From: Drosophila persimilis | Taxonomy: Eukaryota > Arthropoda > Insecta > Diptera > Drosophilidae | Length of the DNA: 64,000 nucleotides | Assembly: GCF_003286085.1 (NCBI RefSeq) | Contig: NW_020825294.1 | Span: 14,406,501 to 14,470,500 of the forward strand | Reading direction: 5' to 3' | Shown here: piece after piece, positions 19,851 to 31,221 of the stretch | Layout: each line of letters starts with the position of its first letter | How positions within the stretch are numbered: the first letter of the stretch is position 1 | The notes under the pieces: model-generated | What the model was told of the DNA's origin: nothing | What the model saw: the letters and a program-made list of their open reading frames with translations, nothing else | The model's database searches: none | Made by a program: the position numbers and the translations under genes

Positions 19851-22800
19851 CATCAATCTCCGTGGTGTCACTGATCACGTTGTGGGAACGTTTGATTGCT
19901 ACATCTTCTGGAAATAGCGGCGCTAGACGAGTGATCGGGCGCTTGTATACACCAGATGCTGTCTTAACGTCAACCACTAGTACGTGTTTGTCCTGTCCAG
20001 GATATGTCTTAATGATGCGACCCATTGGCCACTTCATTACTGGAAGGTTGTCTTCCTTAACCAAAACTAATAATCCTTCAGGTACGTTTGGTGAAGCGGT
20101 CTTCCATTTATGCCGAGCTTGTAATTCTTGGTATTCCGTAGACCATTGTTTCCAGAATGAAAGCTTTAGGCGCGATACCAATTCCCAGCGCTTGACCAAT
20201 GTTCTTCCTTGATGATCAGTATTGACGTCAGGAGGCGTTGTCAATGGTTCATCAATCAATAAGTGTCCTGGGGTGAGCGCTGTTGTATCAGTGGGATCAT
20301 TTGACATTGGAGTGATGGGTCGAGAATTGAGAATTGCTTCAATTTCGATTATCACTGTGTTTAGTTCTTAAAATGTCAATGAGGCTGTGTTGGTGGCTGT
20401 TATCAACAGCTTTTTTGCTGATTTTACCGCCGCTTCTCAGAGGCCGCCAAACGATTGAGCCCTGGGAGGAATGAATTTAAAATCCACTTGCTTTTTGTTG
20501 CAATGATTCGTGATAAGAGCATTTGCCTTTGAGCTGAATATAGAGTCTTCTAATTCTTTAAGCTGGTTGTTTGCACCCACAAAGTTCGTTGCATTTTCGC
20601 AATGAATAGTTTGGCACTTCCCACGTCTGCTTAAGAATCGACGCAGGGCGACCAAGAATGCATGGTCAGGTCGCTTACCAGCTCCAGGTGTACTGCCTTT
20701 GTGGAAAAGCAGCAGAACACGGCGATGTACGCCTTATCTGGTCTTTTGCCTCGGATCTTATGGTGGATCGAGATTGGTGCACAGTAGTCGACGCCTGCAT
20801 TAAGAAAAGGGCGTGCTTGTGTGACTCGTTGTGCTGGGAGATTGCCCCTGATCTGGTGCATCAGCATTGGTCTAGCCTTGGTGCATCTAACACAGCTGTG
20901 GATGATGCTTCATTGTCAGCCATTGTCTTGTCATTGATAATCCAATATTGTTGTCTTACGATTTCCCTTAATGCTTGAGCACCACAATGCATGTTCTCCT
21001 CATGTAGCTCCCGCAATATCATTTTGACGATTGGTTCATTGTAAGGCAGTAAAACTGGGTGTTTTGTGCTGTATGGAAGTAGAGCTTCTTCAAGTCTACC
21101 ACCAACTCGGATGAGCTCATCGTCTCCTAGGAAGAGAGATAACGATATGATCGAGCTCTTTCTATCCACAGTCTTATAGCGTTGGAAATGTTTTAACTCT
21201 GCTGTAAACTCGACTTGTTGTATGGTTCGCAGGATTATAGTGCGGGCGTGAGTCAGTTCTTCTGCGCAGAGCGTCGTGGTGTTCGCTCTGTTGGTTTTGT
21301 AGCAGAAACGTAACATATATGCCACAATGCGTTGCAGTTTGTGAAACGAGTTGCTATGTCTGCATGTATATAATTCGTCCCCAAGTGCGCTAGGTGTGAT
21401 TGGCAAGCTTACATGTTTAACTTTTCTCTCAAGATTGCTGGGTTCTATGTTGGGTGCCTTCGTCTAATTGTCTCGAGATCCGTGCAGGAATAATGGTCCA
21501 TATAACGACAGATTGTGATCTGCCAGTCTGCTTGCTGCGATTGGATTTTGGCGATTTGCCACAAAGGTATGGTATGTTGATGACGATGCGTTTATCCAGG
21601 ATAACACAACGGTGGAATCACTCCAAAACCATCCTGAAACCGTGTTAATGTCTATGGGCAGATCCTGTCGGACTCGGTTTGTGAGCTCGGCACCGAGGAC
21701 TGCAGCACAAAGTTCTAACCGTGGTAGCGATTGTTTGGCTGTCGGCGCCACACGTGATTTCGAACAGAGCAGTCTTACTGACACTTGGTTGTTTTTGTAT
21801 GTAGCGCGTACATATACTGCTGCACCATATGCTCGTTCTGATGCATCTACAAACGTATGGAGTTCTTGGGTAACTGGAATTTTACCATCGTAGATATGCC
21901 GGGGAATTTGCATTTTGTTCAATGTTTGTAAGTTGTCCCGATATTCTTTCCATTCGGTTTGGTGTTGTAATGGTAATTCGTCATCCCAATCCAATTTGAG
22001 CTCCCAAAGTTGTTGCATGAAGATTTTTGCCGTTACTACCACCGGTGCAAAGAGTCCTAGTGGGTCAAAGATTTGGGCCAGTTCGGAACATACCACCCGT
22101 TTGGTGATGCGTGTAGCCTGGCTTTTCTGTGTTCGTCCACACAATGTATCCTTCTTCGGCATCCAGATGAGACCCAGAGCTTTCCCGCTGTAGTGCTCTA
22201 GTGTCTCTCCTAATTTTACATCGGGTTTTCTTGGAGAAGTTGCTCATTGTTGGAGCACCACTTGCGCAATTTGAATCCGGACGGTAGCAATATCTTATTT
22301 AGTTCTTGTCGAACATGAATTGCCTCTGGAATAGTGTTTGCTCCAGTTAGACAGTTAGAAATGAATTTTTAATGTTGATGATCCTACTGGTAGTCTGTCT
22401 TTATATTGTGTTGCCAAATGATCCAGACATTTCGTTGCTAGGAACGGAGCAGCCGTTGTCCTATATGTTACTGTTTTCAGGCGATAGTACCTGATCTCTT
22501 CGAACGGATTGTTTCTCCAGATTATCATTTGATGGAATTGATCCTCCGGATTCATCCACACTTGCCGGTACATCTTTTCTATGTCCGCTGTGAATACGTA
22601 CTTATGATTTCGAAATCGTAGCAGAATGGACATAAGTTCGCTCTGAACTGTGGGTCCAGCCTGCAGAATGTCGTTCAAAGATTTCCCGTTTGTTGATTTG
22701 CATGAGGCATCGAATACTCCCCGAAGCTTTGTGGTGGTGCTCTCAGGTTTGAGTACACAATGATGTGGAATGAAGTAGTGCTTTTTGGGAACTTTTGATG

Positions 22801-23446
22801 CTGGCACAATCTTCATATGTCCTAGTCCTTCATACTCTTCCATGAAGTCCACATAACTCTTGCAAGTTTCTGTTGAGATGCGGCACTCCAACGCTAGGAA
22901 TCTTTTTGTTGCGGTTTCCAGCGACTCCCCCAGGGCTGAAGAGTGTTCGGAAAATGGGAGCTTTACAATAAAACGGCCGTCTGAAGCTGTCTGAAGATTT
23001 TCTATAAAATGAGCTTCGCACCGTGATTCCACTGGAGTGCGTGGTTTGTCTTCCGTCTCTAGATTGTCCAAAGTCCAGAATCTTTCCATGAGCTCGTTTA
23101 CTCCCGTTGCACAAATGGGTGAGAAACTGTGGGCAGACTTAACTTTTCCTGCCACAATCCATCCCAGTTTTGTGTTTTGTAGCAACGGGCCTCCGATCCT
23201 TAGCTGCTGTTGATCTGGTAGCAGCAATGAATGTAGCATGTAGATTTTGCCTGGCTTATGGAAGTGTGGATCTGCCAGTGAGATCTTGCTTGGTACGTTT
23301 AAGCTCTCTGAATCGAGTGCCTGAGCTGGTTGATCACCTATTATCTGTGGTAATACGAAAGCTTCAATTATTCCAATTCGTTCGATCCGTAATGTTGTGT
23401 CCTTTAGTTTAAGTGACAACATTGATGCTATTCGTCCAGAGATCAA
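19851..23446 (-). pseudogene. Pol of the roo-like BEL element: protease end, RT, RNase H, integrase
   Basis: Minus-strand frames in order are as follows. 23446-22355 holds the end of protease (LPQIIGDQPAQ, LGWIVAGKV) and RT with HHCVLKPESTTTKLRGVFDA and FTADIEKMYRQV. RT breaks at 22360; the YxDD region is lost in a frame change. 22162-21464 is the RT connection and RNase H (IFDPLGLFAPVVV, FVDASERAYGAAVYV, WSDSTVVLSWI). 21406-20861 is the integrase zinc finger. 20867-20437 is the integrase core (GVDYCAPI, FSTKAVHLELV, CENATNFVGANNQ). 20355 onward is the integrase C-terminus (NSRPITPMS, LTPGHLLI). Several frameshifts and stops inactivate it. The sequence starts abruptly at 23446, where a LINE interrupts. 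Confidence 0.9.
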
Positions 23447-24380
23447 GTTTAGTTTTTACGGACTTCAGTAAGGCATTCGATTCTGTGAACCATGCTCTGC
23501 TTATTCACAAGCTCTCTTTATTAGGGTTCCCAACGAATATTCTAGATTGGATTTTGTCCTATCTCTCTAACAGTACTCAACGTGTTTTGTTTTCTAACGT
23601 GTTGTCAAATACTGTTAATGTTACTTCAGGTGTGCCACAGGGAAGTCATCTGGGCCCGGTTCTGTTTATTTTATTTGTGAATGACCTTCCTCAAGTTATA
23701 ACATACTCTACTACACTAATGTATGCTGATGATGTCAAAATCTGTCTTTCTTACTCTGATTGGTAAGTGAACTACTATTGTGGTGTTCAACTAATCTTCT
23801 TTTTCTGAACCTTTCCAAATGCAAACTTATGACATTTTACCGTCGCGCTCCTCATTTTGTCCCATATGTTCTAGGAAATCATGTCCTTGAGCGAATTTCG
23901 AGTTCAAATGACCTCGGAGTCCTTTTTGATCATAAGATGTGTTTTAACACCCATATAGCTGCAACTGTAAATAAAGCTAAGGGTGTTTTAGCGTTCATCA
24001 AGCGTTGGTCCAAGGAGTTTGACGACCCGTACGTTACGAAACAACTGTACATCTCGTTATTACGTCCTATATTGGAGTATTGTTCTTGTGTATGGAGCCC
24101 GCAGTATAAAGAGCAGGCTGTTATTGAATCCGTGCAAAAGCAATTTTTAATTTTTGCCCTTCGGAACTTTAACGGACTCAGGTAGAATCTTGCCACCCTA
24201 CCGGTCTAGGCTAAATCTTATTGACCTGCCGTCGTTGCACCATCGCAGAATATGCAATGGCGTAATGTTCGTGCACAAGCTCCTTCTTGGGACTGTTGAC
24301 TCCCAAACTCTCTTGGGTCTGATTGACTTGGCCGTTCCATCTAGACCTACCCGTACTTTTAGGCCTATCCGTCTACCCAT
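23447..24380 (+). pseudogene. CR1-like LINE, RT and C-terminus (segment 1 of 4)
   Basis: The 5'-truncated LINE starts inside RT: VFTDFSKAFDSVNHALLIHK, SGVPQGSHLGPVLFILFVND and the catalytic YADD near 23725. Frameshifts near 23765 and 24185 break it. The later frames (LLRPILEYCSCVWSPQ and LHHRRICNGVMFVHKLL) are the RT connection and C-terminus of CR1/Jockey-type LINEs. At 24380 an LTR element interrupts in the middle of the C-terminal coding region, which resumes at 29929, 44532 and 49486. It lies in the roo-like element, which it splits. Confidence 0.8.
24377..24380 (+). repeat. TSD CCAT, left copy
   Basis: CCAT precedes LTR base 24381 and is repeated at 29929-29932 after the other LTR, the 4-bp duplication expected for a Gypsy-type integrase. 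Confidence 0.75.
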
Positions 24381-25194
24381 TGTAATGATCCTATTTCAGG
24401 CTGAGGTAAACTCGGCCACGTCCAGGGGTCTGTCCACAAGAAATTTGTAAAAATGTGTTGGAACCTTGAGGGCGGCGTCAGAGGGCGGCCTGTCGTAGAG
24501 AGGTGGATCGGGGCTCGGGCGGGCGTTGCTACCGTTGTGTATATGGAACGACCGTGTGGTCTCGGGGTGGGGGGGACGTCGGTGTCTCGGCTGATTGGGG
24601 TGAACTTACGCAATCAAGGTGTTTTTACTTTGCGAATTTAACACTTTATTATATTTCTTAGCGGTTTGAATGACTTATTTTTAATTGGGCGTCGATGTCT
24701 TCTGGTGGGTTCCGGGTACCGCGTCTGTACTCCGGGCTGGGTCTCTGCGTAAGTTGCTTTCTGGTTTCCAGTCGGCGTCTATTTATACGCCAATGGGCGC
24801 TGTGTCAGCGGGTTCGAAAGTGCACTTCCGTGTCGGGGTGCACTTCGCTGCTCTGGCGATCGCGGGTTGACCTAGTTCTGCCTCATCGTGGTTTTTGGCG
24901 AGCTGGCGGGTTTGCCGTTGGGGGCTCGTCGTGGGCTTCCGCGGTGTCATCGTTTTGTAGCCGATGAACCCGGAAGACTGCGCCTGGCCGGTTGCTTGGT
25001 CTGGAGTGGTGGAAGTCAGCGTGACCTGATGTTGGGTCAGTGTTACGAAGACGGCGCCTGTCAATCGGTGGCTATGTGTGGAGGGGGGGTGTTCGCGTAG
25101 CGAATCACTTTGGGCGAGGTGTTGTAATTTAGTAGCCGGATCTTTATTGGGTGTTGGGGGAGGCGTTGTAGAGAACCCTTTTGGGTTCGTTACA
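24381..25194 (-). mobile_element. 3' LTR of the Osvaldo-like element
   Basis: The 814-bp LTR starts TGTAACG at 25194 after the purine tract ggggaagaaaggggaggg (minus strand) and ends CATTACA at 24381. AATAAA is present near 25142. Compared with the 5' LTR it has a 44-bp extra segment (about 24469-24512) and lacks the three 43-bp repeats. Confidence 0.85.
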
Positions 25195-25324
25195 CCCTCC
25201 CCTTTCTTCCCCGACGAGAGTCACGAAGACCCGTGCGTGGGGCGCGCGGCGGTGGGTTGTTGGCTCGGATGGCTTCGCCTTCTTCTGGTGAGAGTGCACT
25301 GATTGATGTGAGCCAGAGTTGCGG

Positions 25325-27532
25325 CTATTTAAGCCGTTCTGCAGGGTCCGTGTGGATACCTTCTTCGCTGATCATGTGGCCCAAGTATTTTATCCGGCGC
25401 TGGAAGAAGGCACACTTGTCCGTGTTGACCCGTAGGTTTGCCTTTCGCAGTCGTGCGAAGACTTCTTTTACGTTGTTCAGGTGTTCCTGGAAGCTTTTCC
25501 CGACGATGACGATGTCGTCGAGATATGCGAACGCGAATGGTTCCATATCCGCGCCGATAACGGCGTCGAGGGTCCGTTGAAACGTGGCTCCCGCGGAATG
25601 TAAACCGAAGGGCATTACTTTCCATTGGTATAGCCCTCTGCCGGGTATCGTGAATGCCGTGGCTTCCCGGCTGTCCCGGGCCATTCTGCCAGTATCTGCC
25701 AGTACCCGTTTTTCGGGTCCAGGGTCGTGATGAAGTGGGCATTTCGGAGTCGCTCCAGTATGTAGTTGATCCTGGGTAGCGGGTACGCGTCCGGGATAGA
25801 ACGCTCGTTTAGCTGCCGATAATCTACACACATGCGCCATCTTCCGTCCTTTTTGCGGACCAGGACGATTGGCGCGCTGTGTGGGGCTCCGGGATGGTTT
25901 GACTAGGTCCTCTGCTATCAGTTGGTCGACCTGTTCATCGATGATCCGCCGCATGGCTGGAGTTTTCGGGTAGTACCGCTGTTTTATGGGTCGGTTGTCT
26001 CTCATGACGATGGTGTGTTCCGTTAGATCCGTCGTCCCTCGGAGGCCTGCGAGTGTCGGCAGTTCTTCGTCTAGAAATTCCTGTATTCTCGGCGCGATGT
26101 CGGGAGGCCATGGGTCGGAGATTCGTTCCGAATCGTCCTCCGGTGGTTCGTCGATTCCTGGGTCGCAAGTGTAGTCGGGGTTCTCGGGGAGGATCGTTGT
26201 GTCGAATGCGCTTGGTGGTTCGACTTCGCGAGTGTATTCGCTTATGCCGGCGACGACGGCGGGTGCGTCGCTCAGGTGTGGGGTGCTCGTGTGTGTCCTG
26301 GGGGGTGCTTGCGCGACGTTGTGCTCAGCGTGATGTACGAACGTGCGGGTCTCGATTGCCGTCGTAGCGTTTGACCGACGGCTAGTTTGGGCGGTGAGGT
26401 TCACCGACATGGCTCCAGGCGTGGTGCTGGGCCGCATGCCGGCGCCGTACGAGGTGTTGCCCGGGGGGCGTTCCATGATGTCGGTGACGATCGATGGTGT
26501 GTCGGCTCCAGGTGCGGCGGGGTTCCGATTGATGCCTCGTGCGGCGGTGATCGCCCCTCCCGGTTCCTGCCTGAGAGGACGCGGGAGTAGCGGGTCGGTC
26601 GGTGTCGTAGGGGTCGTTTTCGTGTCGAGGGCGGTGTCGACGCGTTCGTGGGCCAGGGTGGCGGTCGGAGGTGGTACCTCGAGCGCCTGGCTGCTGCGTG
26701 GCGGCTGTCGTTGCTGGGGCCGGGTTGTCTTCTGGAGGGGCATCCTGGGTTCCTTTCCCATCGTTGGTGGAACCCCGTCGGTGCCCTCGGGAGACCGGCT
26801 CGCTTTCTTCGTTGCTTTGCTTGGTTTTGGGTTTCTCGGAGTGGGCCTGGGGCTGGTGTGCCTCGTTGTGGCCATGGTTTCTGTGTTCCTTGTTCCTTGT
26901 GCTCGTGTCTCGTGTCGTGGCGGGGGATTCGTTGGCGGCGGGGGTCTCAAGTTCTGGGGTCCGTGGGCGTGTACTTGGCTGGCGGTGATCATCGGCGTGT
27001 TTGGGAGGGGGCGTTGGGAGCCTTGGAGATGGAGGCGTGTGGTGCCGCATTGTATTGTGGTTTCGATGGCGCACAGGAAATCCATCCCTATGATGGCTTG
27101 CTCTAACATGTTGGGTAGTACCAAGAGCGGCATCTGTACTTCCTGCTCGTCTAGTTTGACGCGCGCTAGCAAGATCTGAGTTATCTCGCGTTCCGAGCCG
27201 TCGGCTAGGCGTATCGGGACGCACGCGTCCCGCAGGTCGTTGACGTGGCCGAGTTGGCGGGCGAGGTCGGCGTTGATGAAACTTCGGGACGCTCCGGTGT
27301 CGACCGTGGCTTCCGTGCGCCGTCCTCCGATGGTCACTCTCGCCACTATCCGGCCGTCGTGTACTTGTAGCGGGTTTTTTAGTTGGTTTTCTGAGGACGC
27401 GTCGTGCCCGGCTGTTCCCGTGTCAGCTGGGGACGCGAGTCGTTTCCCGACGGGTCCTGGCGGCAACAGCCCACGGTGCGTGTTCCGCGCTTGCCGCATT
27501 CCCAACAGAAGAGGATCGATGGGTTGGTACAC
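25325..27532 (-). pseudogene. Protease and reverse transcriptase of the Osvaldo-like element, truncated and frameshifted
   Basis: The frame begins with an aspartic protease (EATVDTGASRSFINADLA; IIGMDFLCAI). A long Pro/Thr-rich, low-complexity linker (~residues 190-460) follows, and then RT: EHTIVMRDNRPIKQRYYP, then in another frame MCVDYRQLNERSIPDAYPLPR (shown elsewhere at 25833-25615). The original frame resumes with PGRGLYQWKVMPFGLHSAG and the catalytic YLDD near 25530. Compensating frameshifts lie near 25890 and 25690. RT ends with LGHMISEEGI and stops at 25325; RNase H and integrase are deleted. The last 130 bp before the LTR are the end of the internal region. Confidence 0.85.
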
Positions 27533-28704
27533 TCGCGAGATACGTGTCCCGTTTCTCCGCAGCGTCGACAGGCTGCGTGCGGGTTGGCGATGGGGGTGGT
27601 GATCATTCGATGTGTCGCTTCCTGTGCCGAAGCGCCGGCTTGGTGCGGCTTTCTTGCGGGTTCCGAGGTGTTCTAGTGGGGCTTTCGGAATTGGGCCCGA
27701 TTCGTCCCACTTTCGTTTTGTTGTGCCGTTGGCCGCGTGTACCTGGGTGGTTGTCGAGGGGGGATGAGGTTCGCTGGTATGCTCCGCTCCTGGATACTCT
27801 CGAATTCTGTGGCCAACATCGTTAATTGCGTCAGACTTCTCAGTTCGTGTCTTCGCACGTACAGCTGGTACGCCGGGAGGGTGTTGTCATAGATCCGGCT
27901 AAGTTCTTTGGCTTCGTCGTACCCGGCGTGGTGCATGAGCAACCGGAGCTCGATGACGAAGTCCTTGAACGGTTCGCCCACCGCTTGTTTGCGGTCCCTG
28001 ATCTGGTCTTCCAATTACTCGAAGTACCGGGGAGGCAGGAAAAAGGATAGGAATTCTTGGCGGAAATCGGCCCATGAGGCGCTCTGGAGTCGGCTGGTGC
28101 GGAACCAACGGTTGGCTCGGTCGGTGAGGAGCTCTGCCATGGCTCGCGGCACGTTGTTCATTTCTTCCCCGTACGAGAGGGCACGCTCTTCCAGTAGTTC
28201 GACGAACGACAGTGGGTCGTCCTGCCCGTCGAACTGGATTCCCCACTTTCGGATCCGTGCCGCCATCTGCGCGGCGTGACTGTAGTAGTGGCCGTCTGTG
28301 GGGCCATTTCCTCCTGCTGGCGGCAAGATCCTTCTCATGGGCGAAGGCCTTGGCTCCGGGGGCGGGGGCTTCGGTAGATCTTCGGCGGTTATCGGTGTAG
28401 GTGAGGTGCTGGCTTTGCCTTCCCTGATTCCTGGAACTTGTAGGCTGAGTTTGGGGTCCGTCTTCCGCTTCTCTGTTGGTGCTGAGGTGTCGGGCTGGGG
28501 CGATCTGGCTCGTCCTGGCGATCTGGCGTACTGCCGCTCGAGCTCCGCCAACCTGACCCAGGCGTCGTGTTCGAGAGGCCCGGCGACTAGTTCGGCGAAA
28601 CTCCTCCGCAAATCTTCCACGTTCCCCTCGCGGCTGAATCCGAATTCCTCCGCGAAGGACTCCAGCTCCTCTCGGCGGCGTTTGTGTATCCAGTCGGTAC
28701 CCAC
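27379..28704 (-). pseudogene. Gag of the Osvaldo-like element
   Basis: The frame from 28704 begins MGTDWIHKRRREELESFAEE, which looks like a SAP-type helix-extended-helix motif (also seen in the gag of the array at 35128). A Pro-rich linker and a capsid region (FDGQDDPLSFVELLEERAL, FLSFFLPPRYFE) follow. A TAA at 28015-28017 interrupts, and the same frame continues to 27673 (VGEPFKDFVIELRLLMHHAG). In a third frame, 27606-27379 gives two zinc knuckles (CRRCGETGHVSREC, CWECGKRG). One nonsense codon and one frameshift make it a pseudogene. Confidence 0.8.
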
Positions 28705-29010
28705 TGGGCTGTTCCTCTGTATGGGATTCCATCGGTCCGATTGTTACTCGAGTGGCTGTTTCGCTGGGCTTGCGCTTTTCCTTAACTAGGGCACTGTGTC
28801 GAGCTTCGCGGCTGACGCTTCGAATTTCTTCTCGGGGTGACGGCACTGTTCGCGTTTCTCTGTCGCTGTGTGGCGCTTTCGTCCGCTCGTTGCGCAACTC
28901 TCGCCGTTGATATTGCGCGAGGTCGGGGTTTTCTTTGGGTTGTTCTCTTGTGTTATTCTCTAGTGGCCGTGGGGTTTTATTCCACAAACCCACGCTGACG
29001 TTCCCTTGGG

Positions 29011-29027
29011 TCCCTGCTCGGGCGCCA
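29011..29027 (-). promoter_or_regulatory. Primer binding site, tRNA-Lys type, of the Osvaldo-like element
   Basis: Minus-strand TGGCGCCCGAGCAGGGA starts two bases after the 5' LTR. It differs at one base from the well-known Lys-tRNA primer site, which is also reported for Osvaldo and Ulysses. Confidence 0.85.
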
Positions 29028-29029
29028 CT

Positions 29030-29928
29030 TGTGATGATCCTATTTCAGGCTGAGGTAAACTCGGCCACGTCCAGGGGTCTGTCCACAAGAAATTTGTAAA
29101 AATGTGTTGGAACCCTGGGCTCGGGCGGGCGTTGCTACCGTTGTGTATATGGAACGACCGTGTGGTCTCGGGGTGGGGGGGACGTCGGTGTCTCGGCTGA
29201 TTGGGGTGAACTTACGCAATCAAGGTGTTTTTACTTTGCGAATTTAACACTTTATTATATTTCTTAGCGGTTTGAATGACTTATTTTTAATTGGGCGTCG
29301 ATGTCTTCTGGTGGGTTCCGGGTACCGCGTCTGTACTCCGGGCTGGGTCTCTGCGTAAGTTTTGGTACCACGACCGTACTGTGAGCCGGATCTCTGCGTA
29401 AGTTTTGGTACGACGACCGTACTGTGAGCCGGATCTCTACGTAAGTTTTGGTACGACGACCGTACTGTGAGCCGGATCTCTGCGTAAGTTGCTTTCTGGT
29501 TTCCAGTCGGCGTCTATTTATACGCCAATGGGCGCTGTGTCAGCGGGTTCGAAAGTGCACTTCCGTGTCGGGGTGCACTTCGCTGCTCTGGCGATCGCGG
29601 GTTGACCTAGTTCTGCCTCATCGTGGTTTTGGCGAGCTGGCGGGTTTGCCGTTGGGGGCTCGTCGTGGGCTTCCGCGGTGTCATCGTTTTGTAGCCGATG
29701 AACCTGGAAGACTGCGCCTGGCCGGTTGCTTTGTCTGGAGTGGTGGAAGTCAGCGTGACCTGATGTTGGGTCAGTGTTACGAAGACGGCGCCTGTAAATC
29801 GGTGGCTATGTGTGGAGGGGGGGTGTTCGCGTAGCGAATCAATTTGGGCGAGGTGTTGTAATTTAGTGGACGGATCTTTATTGGGTGTTGGGGGAGGCGT
29901 TGTAGCGAACCCTTTTGGGATCGTTACA
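29030..29928 (-). mobile_element. 5' LTR of the Osvaldo-like element
   Basis: The 899-bp LTR has the same ends as the 3' LTR (TGTAACG at 29928; CATCACA at 29030). AATAAA lies near 29880. It contains three 43-bp tandem repeats at 29355-29483 that the 3' LTR lacks. Confidence 0.85.
29355..29483. repeat. 43-bp tandem repeat x3 in the 5' LTR
   Basis: Three copies of a unit starting gtaagttttggtac and containing cgaccgtactgtgagccgg, with only a few differences between copies. The 3' LTR has none at the equivalent place (24748). Confidence 0.85.
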
Positions 29929-29964
29929 CCATATGTAGGTCTAATTATGCTGATCATGAACCTT
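29929..29964 (+). pseudogene. CR1-like LINE, segment 2 of 4
   Basis: These 36 bp between two insertions begin with the TSD CCAT and end with the TSD CCTT. When both insertions are removed the C-terminal LINE reading frame runs from 24380 through here and into 44532 without a break. Confidence 0.75.
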
Positions 29965-30199
29965 TGTAAGGAAGCTCTCAGGCCGAGGTACAGCTTCTCC
30001 GTCTGTCCAGGGCCCGGTCCTTCCCCACAGCAAAATTTGTTGTGTGAGGACCTAAGGGGAGAGCCGTTCGCAGCGAAGGCGCACCCGTGGGGTGGATCGA
30101 GGCGCGGATGAACCCGTGCTTGGGGAGCTGCCGAGACGTGCGTTGGGGGTCATGCGAGGCGGGAGGAGGGGGTTTGGGTCAGGGGTCGGAAGGGTAGGG

Positions 30200-30440
30200 G
30201 AGAGGGGAGCCCAGCTTAGCAGATGCCGCATGATCCACGACTCACATCTGCGTCGCCGGGTCCCCAGGGCGAGGGTGTAGGAGAGGGAACCCAGCTTTGC
30301 GGATGCCGCGTGAATCCACGACTCACATCCAGCATCGCCGGGTCCCCAGGGGAGACAGGTATGGGAAAGGAAAGCCCAGCTTGGTGGATGCCGCATGATC
30401 CACGACTCACATCCACTTCGTCGGGCCCCCAGGGAATAGG
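30200..30440. repeat. ~82-bp repeats, three copies, array LTR 1
   Basis: Units share gatccacgactcacatc and a ccccaggg border. The same block has four copies in LTR 2 (36480-36790) and LTR 3 (42880-43190), the extra copy accounting for 83 bp. Confidence 0.85.
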
Positions 30441-30738
30441 GAAGAGAGGGGGTGGGGCTGAGGGACTCCCACGGGCGAAAGTTTTGAAACCGGTGGGTTG
30501 AGGTGGGTGTCTTTATTGTGGGGGGAACAAATGACAAAAATGTACAACATTTTTGGGAAACTTTTGGTTCTGTGCGTACCCCCTGCCTACTGCACCGATC
30601 TATCCCCCCCAGAGCTCACATACGTGAGGTGGCTGACCCTTGCTTTCCCTTCCTTGGGTCCGGCGGCCGGTCCTCGTCACGTCGGTGGCTTCCTTTGCAC
30701 ACCGCGGTCACAGCTGGTTTTTATTCACCGCGTCTGGC

Positions 30739-31221
30739 TTATTGCGTTGCCATCCTCTCCTGCATCTCGAACTTGGCCTGTTCCAGCTCGATGTCCTGCT
30801 CGCGCTGCGCCTCCTGGCGCTTGGCCTGGTAGTCGCTCTCCTTCTGCCGCAGCTCCGTCTGCAGCCGCTCCCGTTCGGCGGCGAACTCCTCGCTCAGCTT
30901 TTGGCGCTGATCCGCTTGGGCCCTCTGCTCCTCCTGCAGCTGGCGCTCGAAGCGCTCTCGTATTGCAGTGCGCTCCTTCTCGATGATGGACTCGCGATCC
31001 TGCGTGCAGCTCTCCCGAATGCCCGTCTCGATCTGCTCGTGCTTCAGGCGCGCCTCCTCAAGAGCGTCGAGCAACTGCATCTGATGGCTTCGCTTCAGCT
31101 CCGTGACCTCGCGCTGATGGTCGCAGTTCATTTTGTTGATCTCCGCCTCGAGGCCCTTCACCGTCAGCGCGGATGGCGCGGTCACGGCTAGTTTTAAATC
31201 TATTTTTGGCTTCCGCCGCAC
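30739..31221 (-). pseudogene. dila: Fragment of host Cep131/dila coding sequence inside LTR 1
   Basis: The 160-residue ORF has a short LTR-derived N-terminus, and from TVKGLEAEINKMNCDHQREV onward it is a continuous charged coiled coil (heptads rich in Glu, Arg, Gln) to the end. The pattern (VKGLE.EI, H.QEV..LK..H, EKER...ERFERQL, AERERL) matches what I know of CEP131/AZI1, called dila in Drosophila, a centriole and cilium base protein. It is not a retroelement protein. The region is absent from the homologous LTR of copy A. It lies in sense orientation with the element, upstream of its AATAAA. Another coiled-coil host gene cannot be excluded without a search. Confidence 0.6.

Larger units (their letters stand above)
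24381..29928 (-). mobile_element. Osvaldo-like LTR retrotransposon with deleted pol
   Basis: Minus-strand order is 5' LTR (29928-29030), tRNA-Lys-type primer site, gag, protease, RT, polypurine tract and 3' LTR (25194-24381). The pol gene stops in RT; RNase H and integrase are absent. LTR ends and TSD (CCAT) are intact, so the insertion was complete. The two LTRs differ by indels and a few substitutions, so it is not very recent. Confidence 0.85.

Noticed and set aside
24381-24385. LTR border at 24386 (TGATCC) instead of 24381
   Set aside because: With TGTAATGATCC as border the LTR ends become TGTAAC/TTACA, the primer site is two bases away and a 4-bp TSD appears, so 24381 is better.
26343-27224. 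Long ORFs on both strands (278 and 280 codons) in the Osvaldo-like pol
   Set aside because: Shadows of the Pro/Thr-rich linker between protease and RT in a GC-rich stretch.
30498-31191. Plus-strand ORFs of 162 and 183 codons opposite the coiled-coil fragment
   Set aside because: They are antisense shadows of LTR and Cep131-like sequence; Leu/Arg/Ser-rich composition follows from the other strand.
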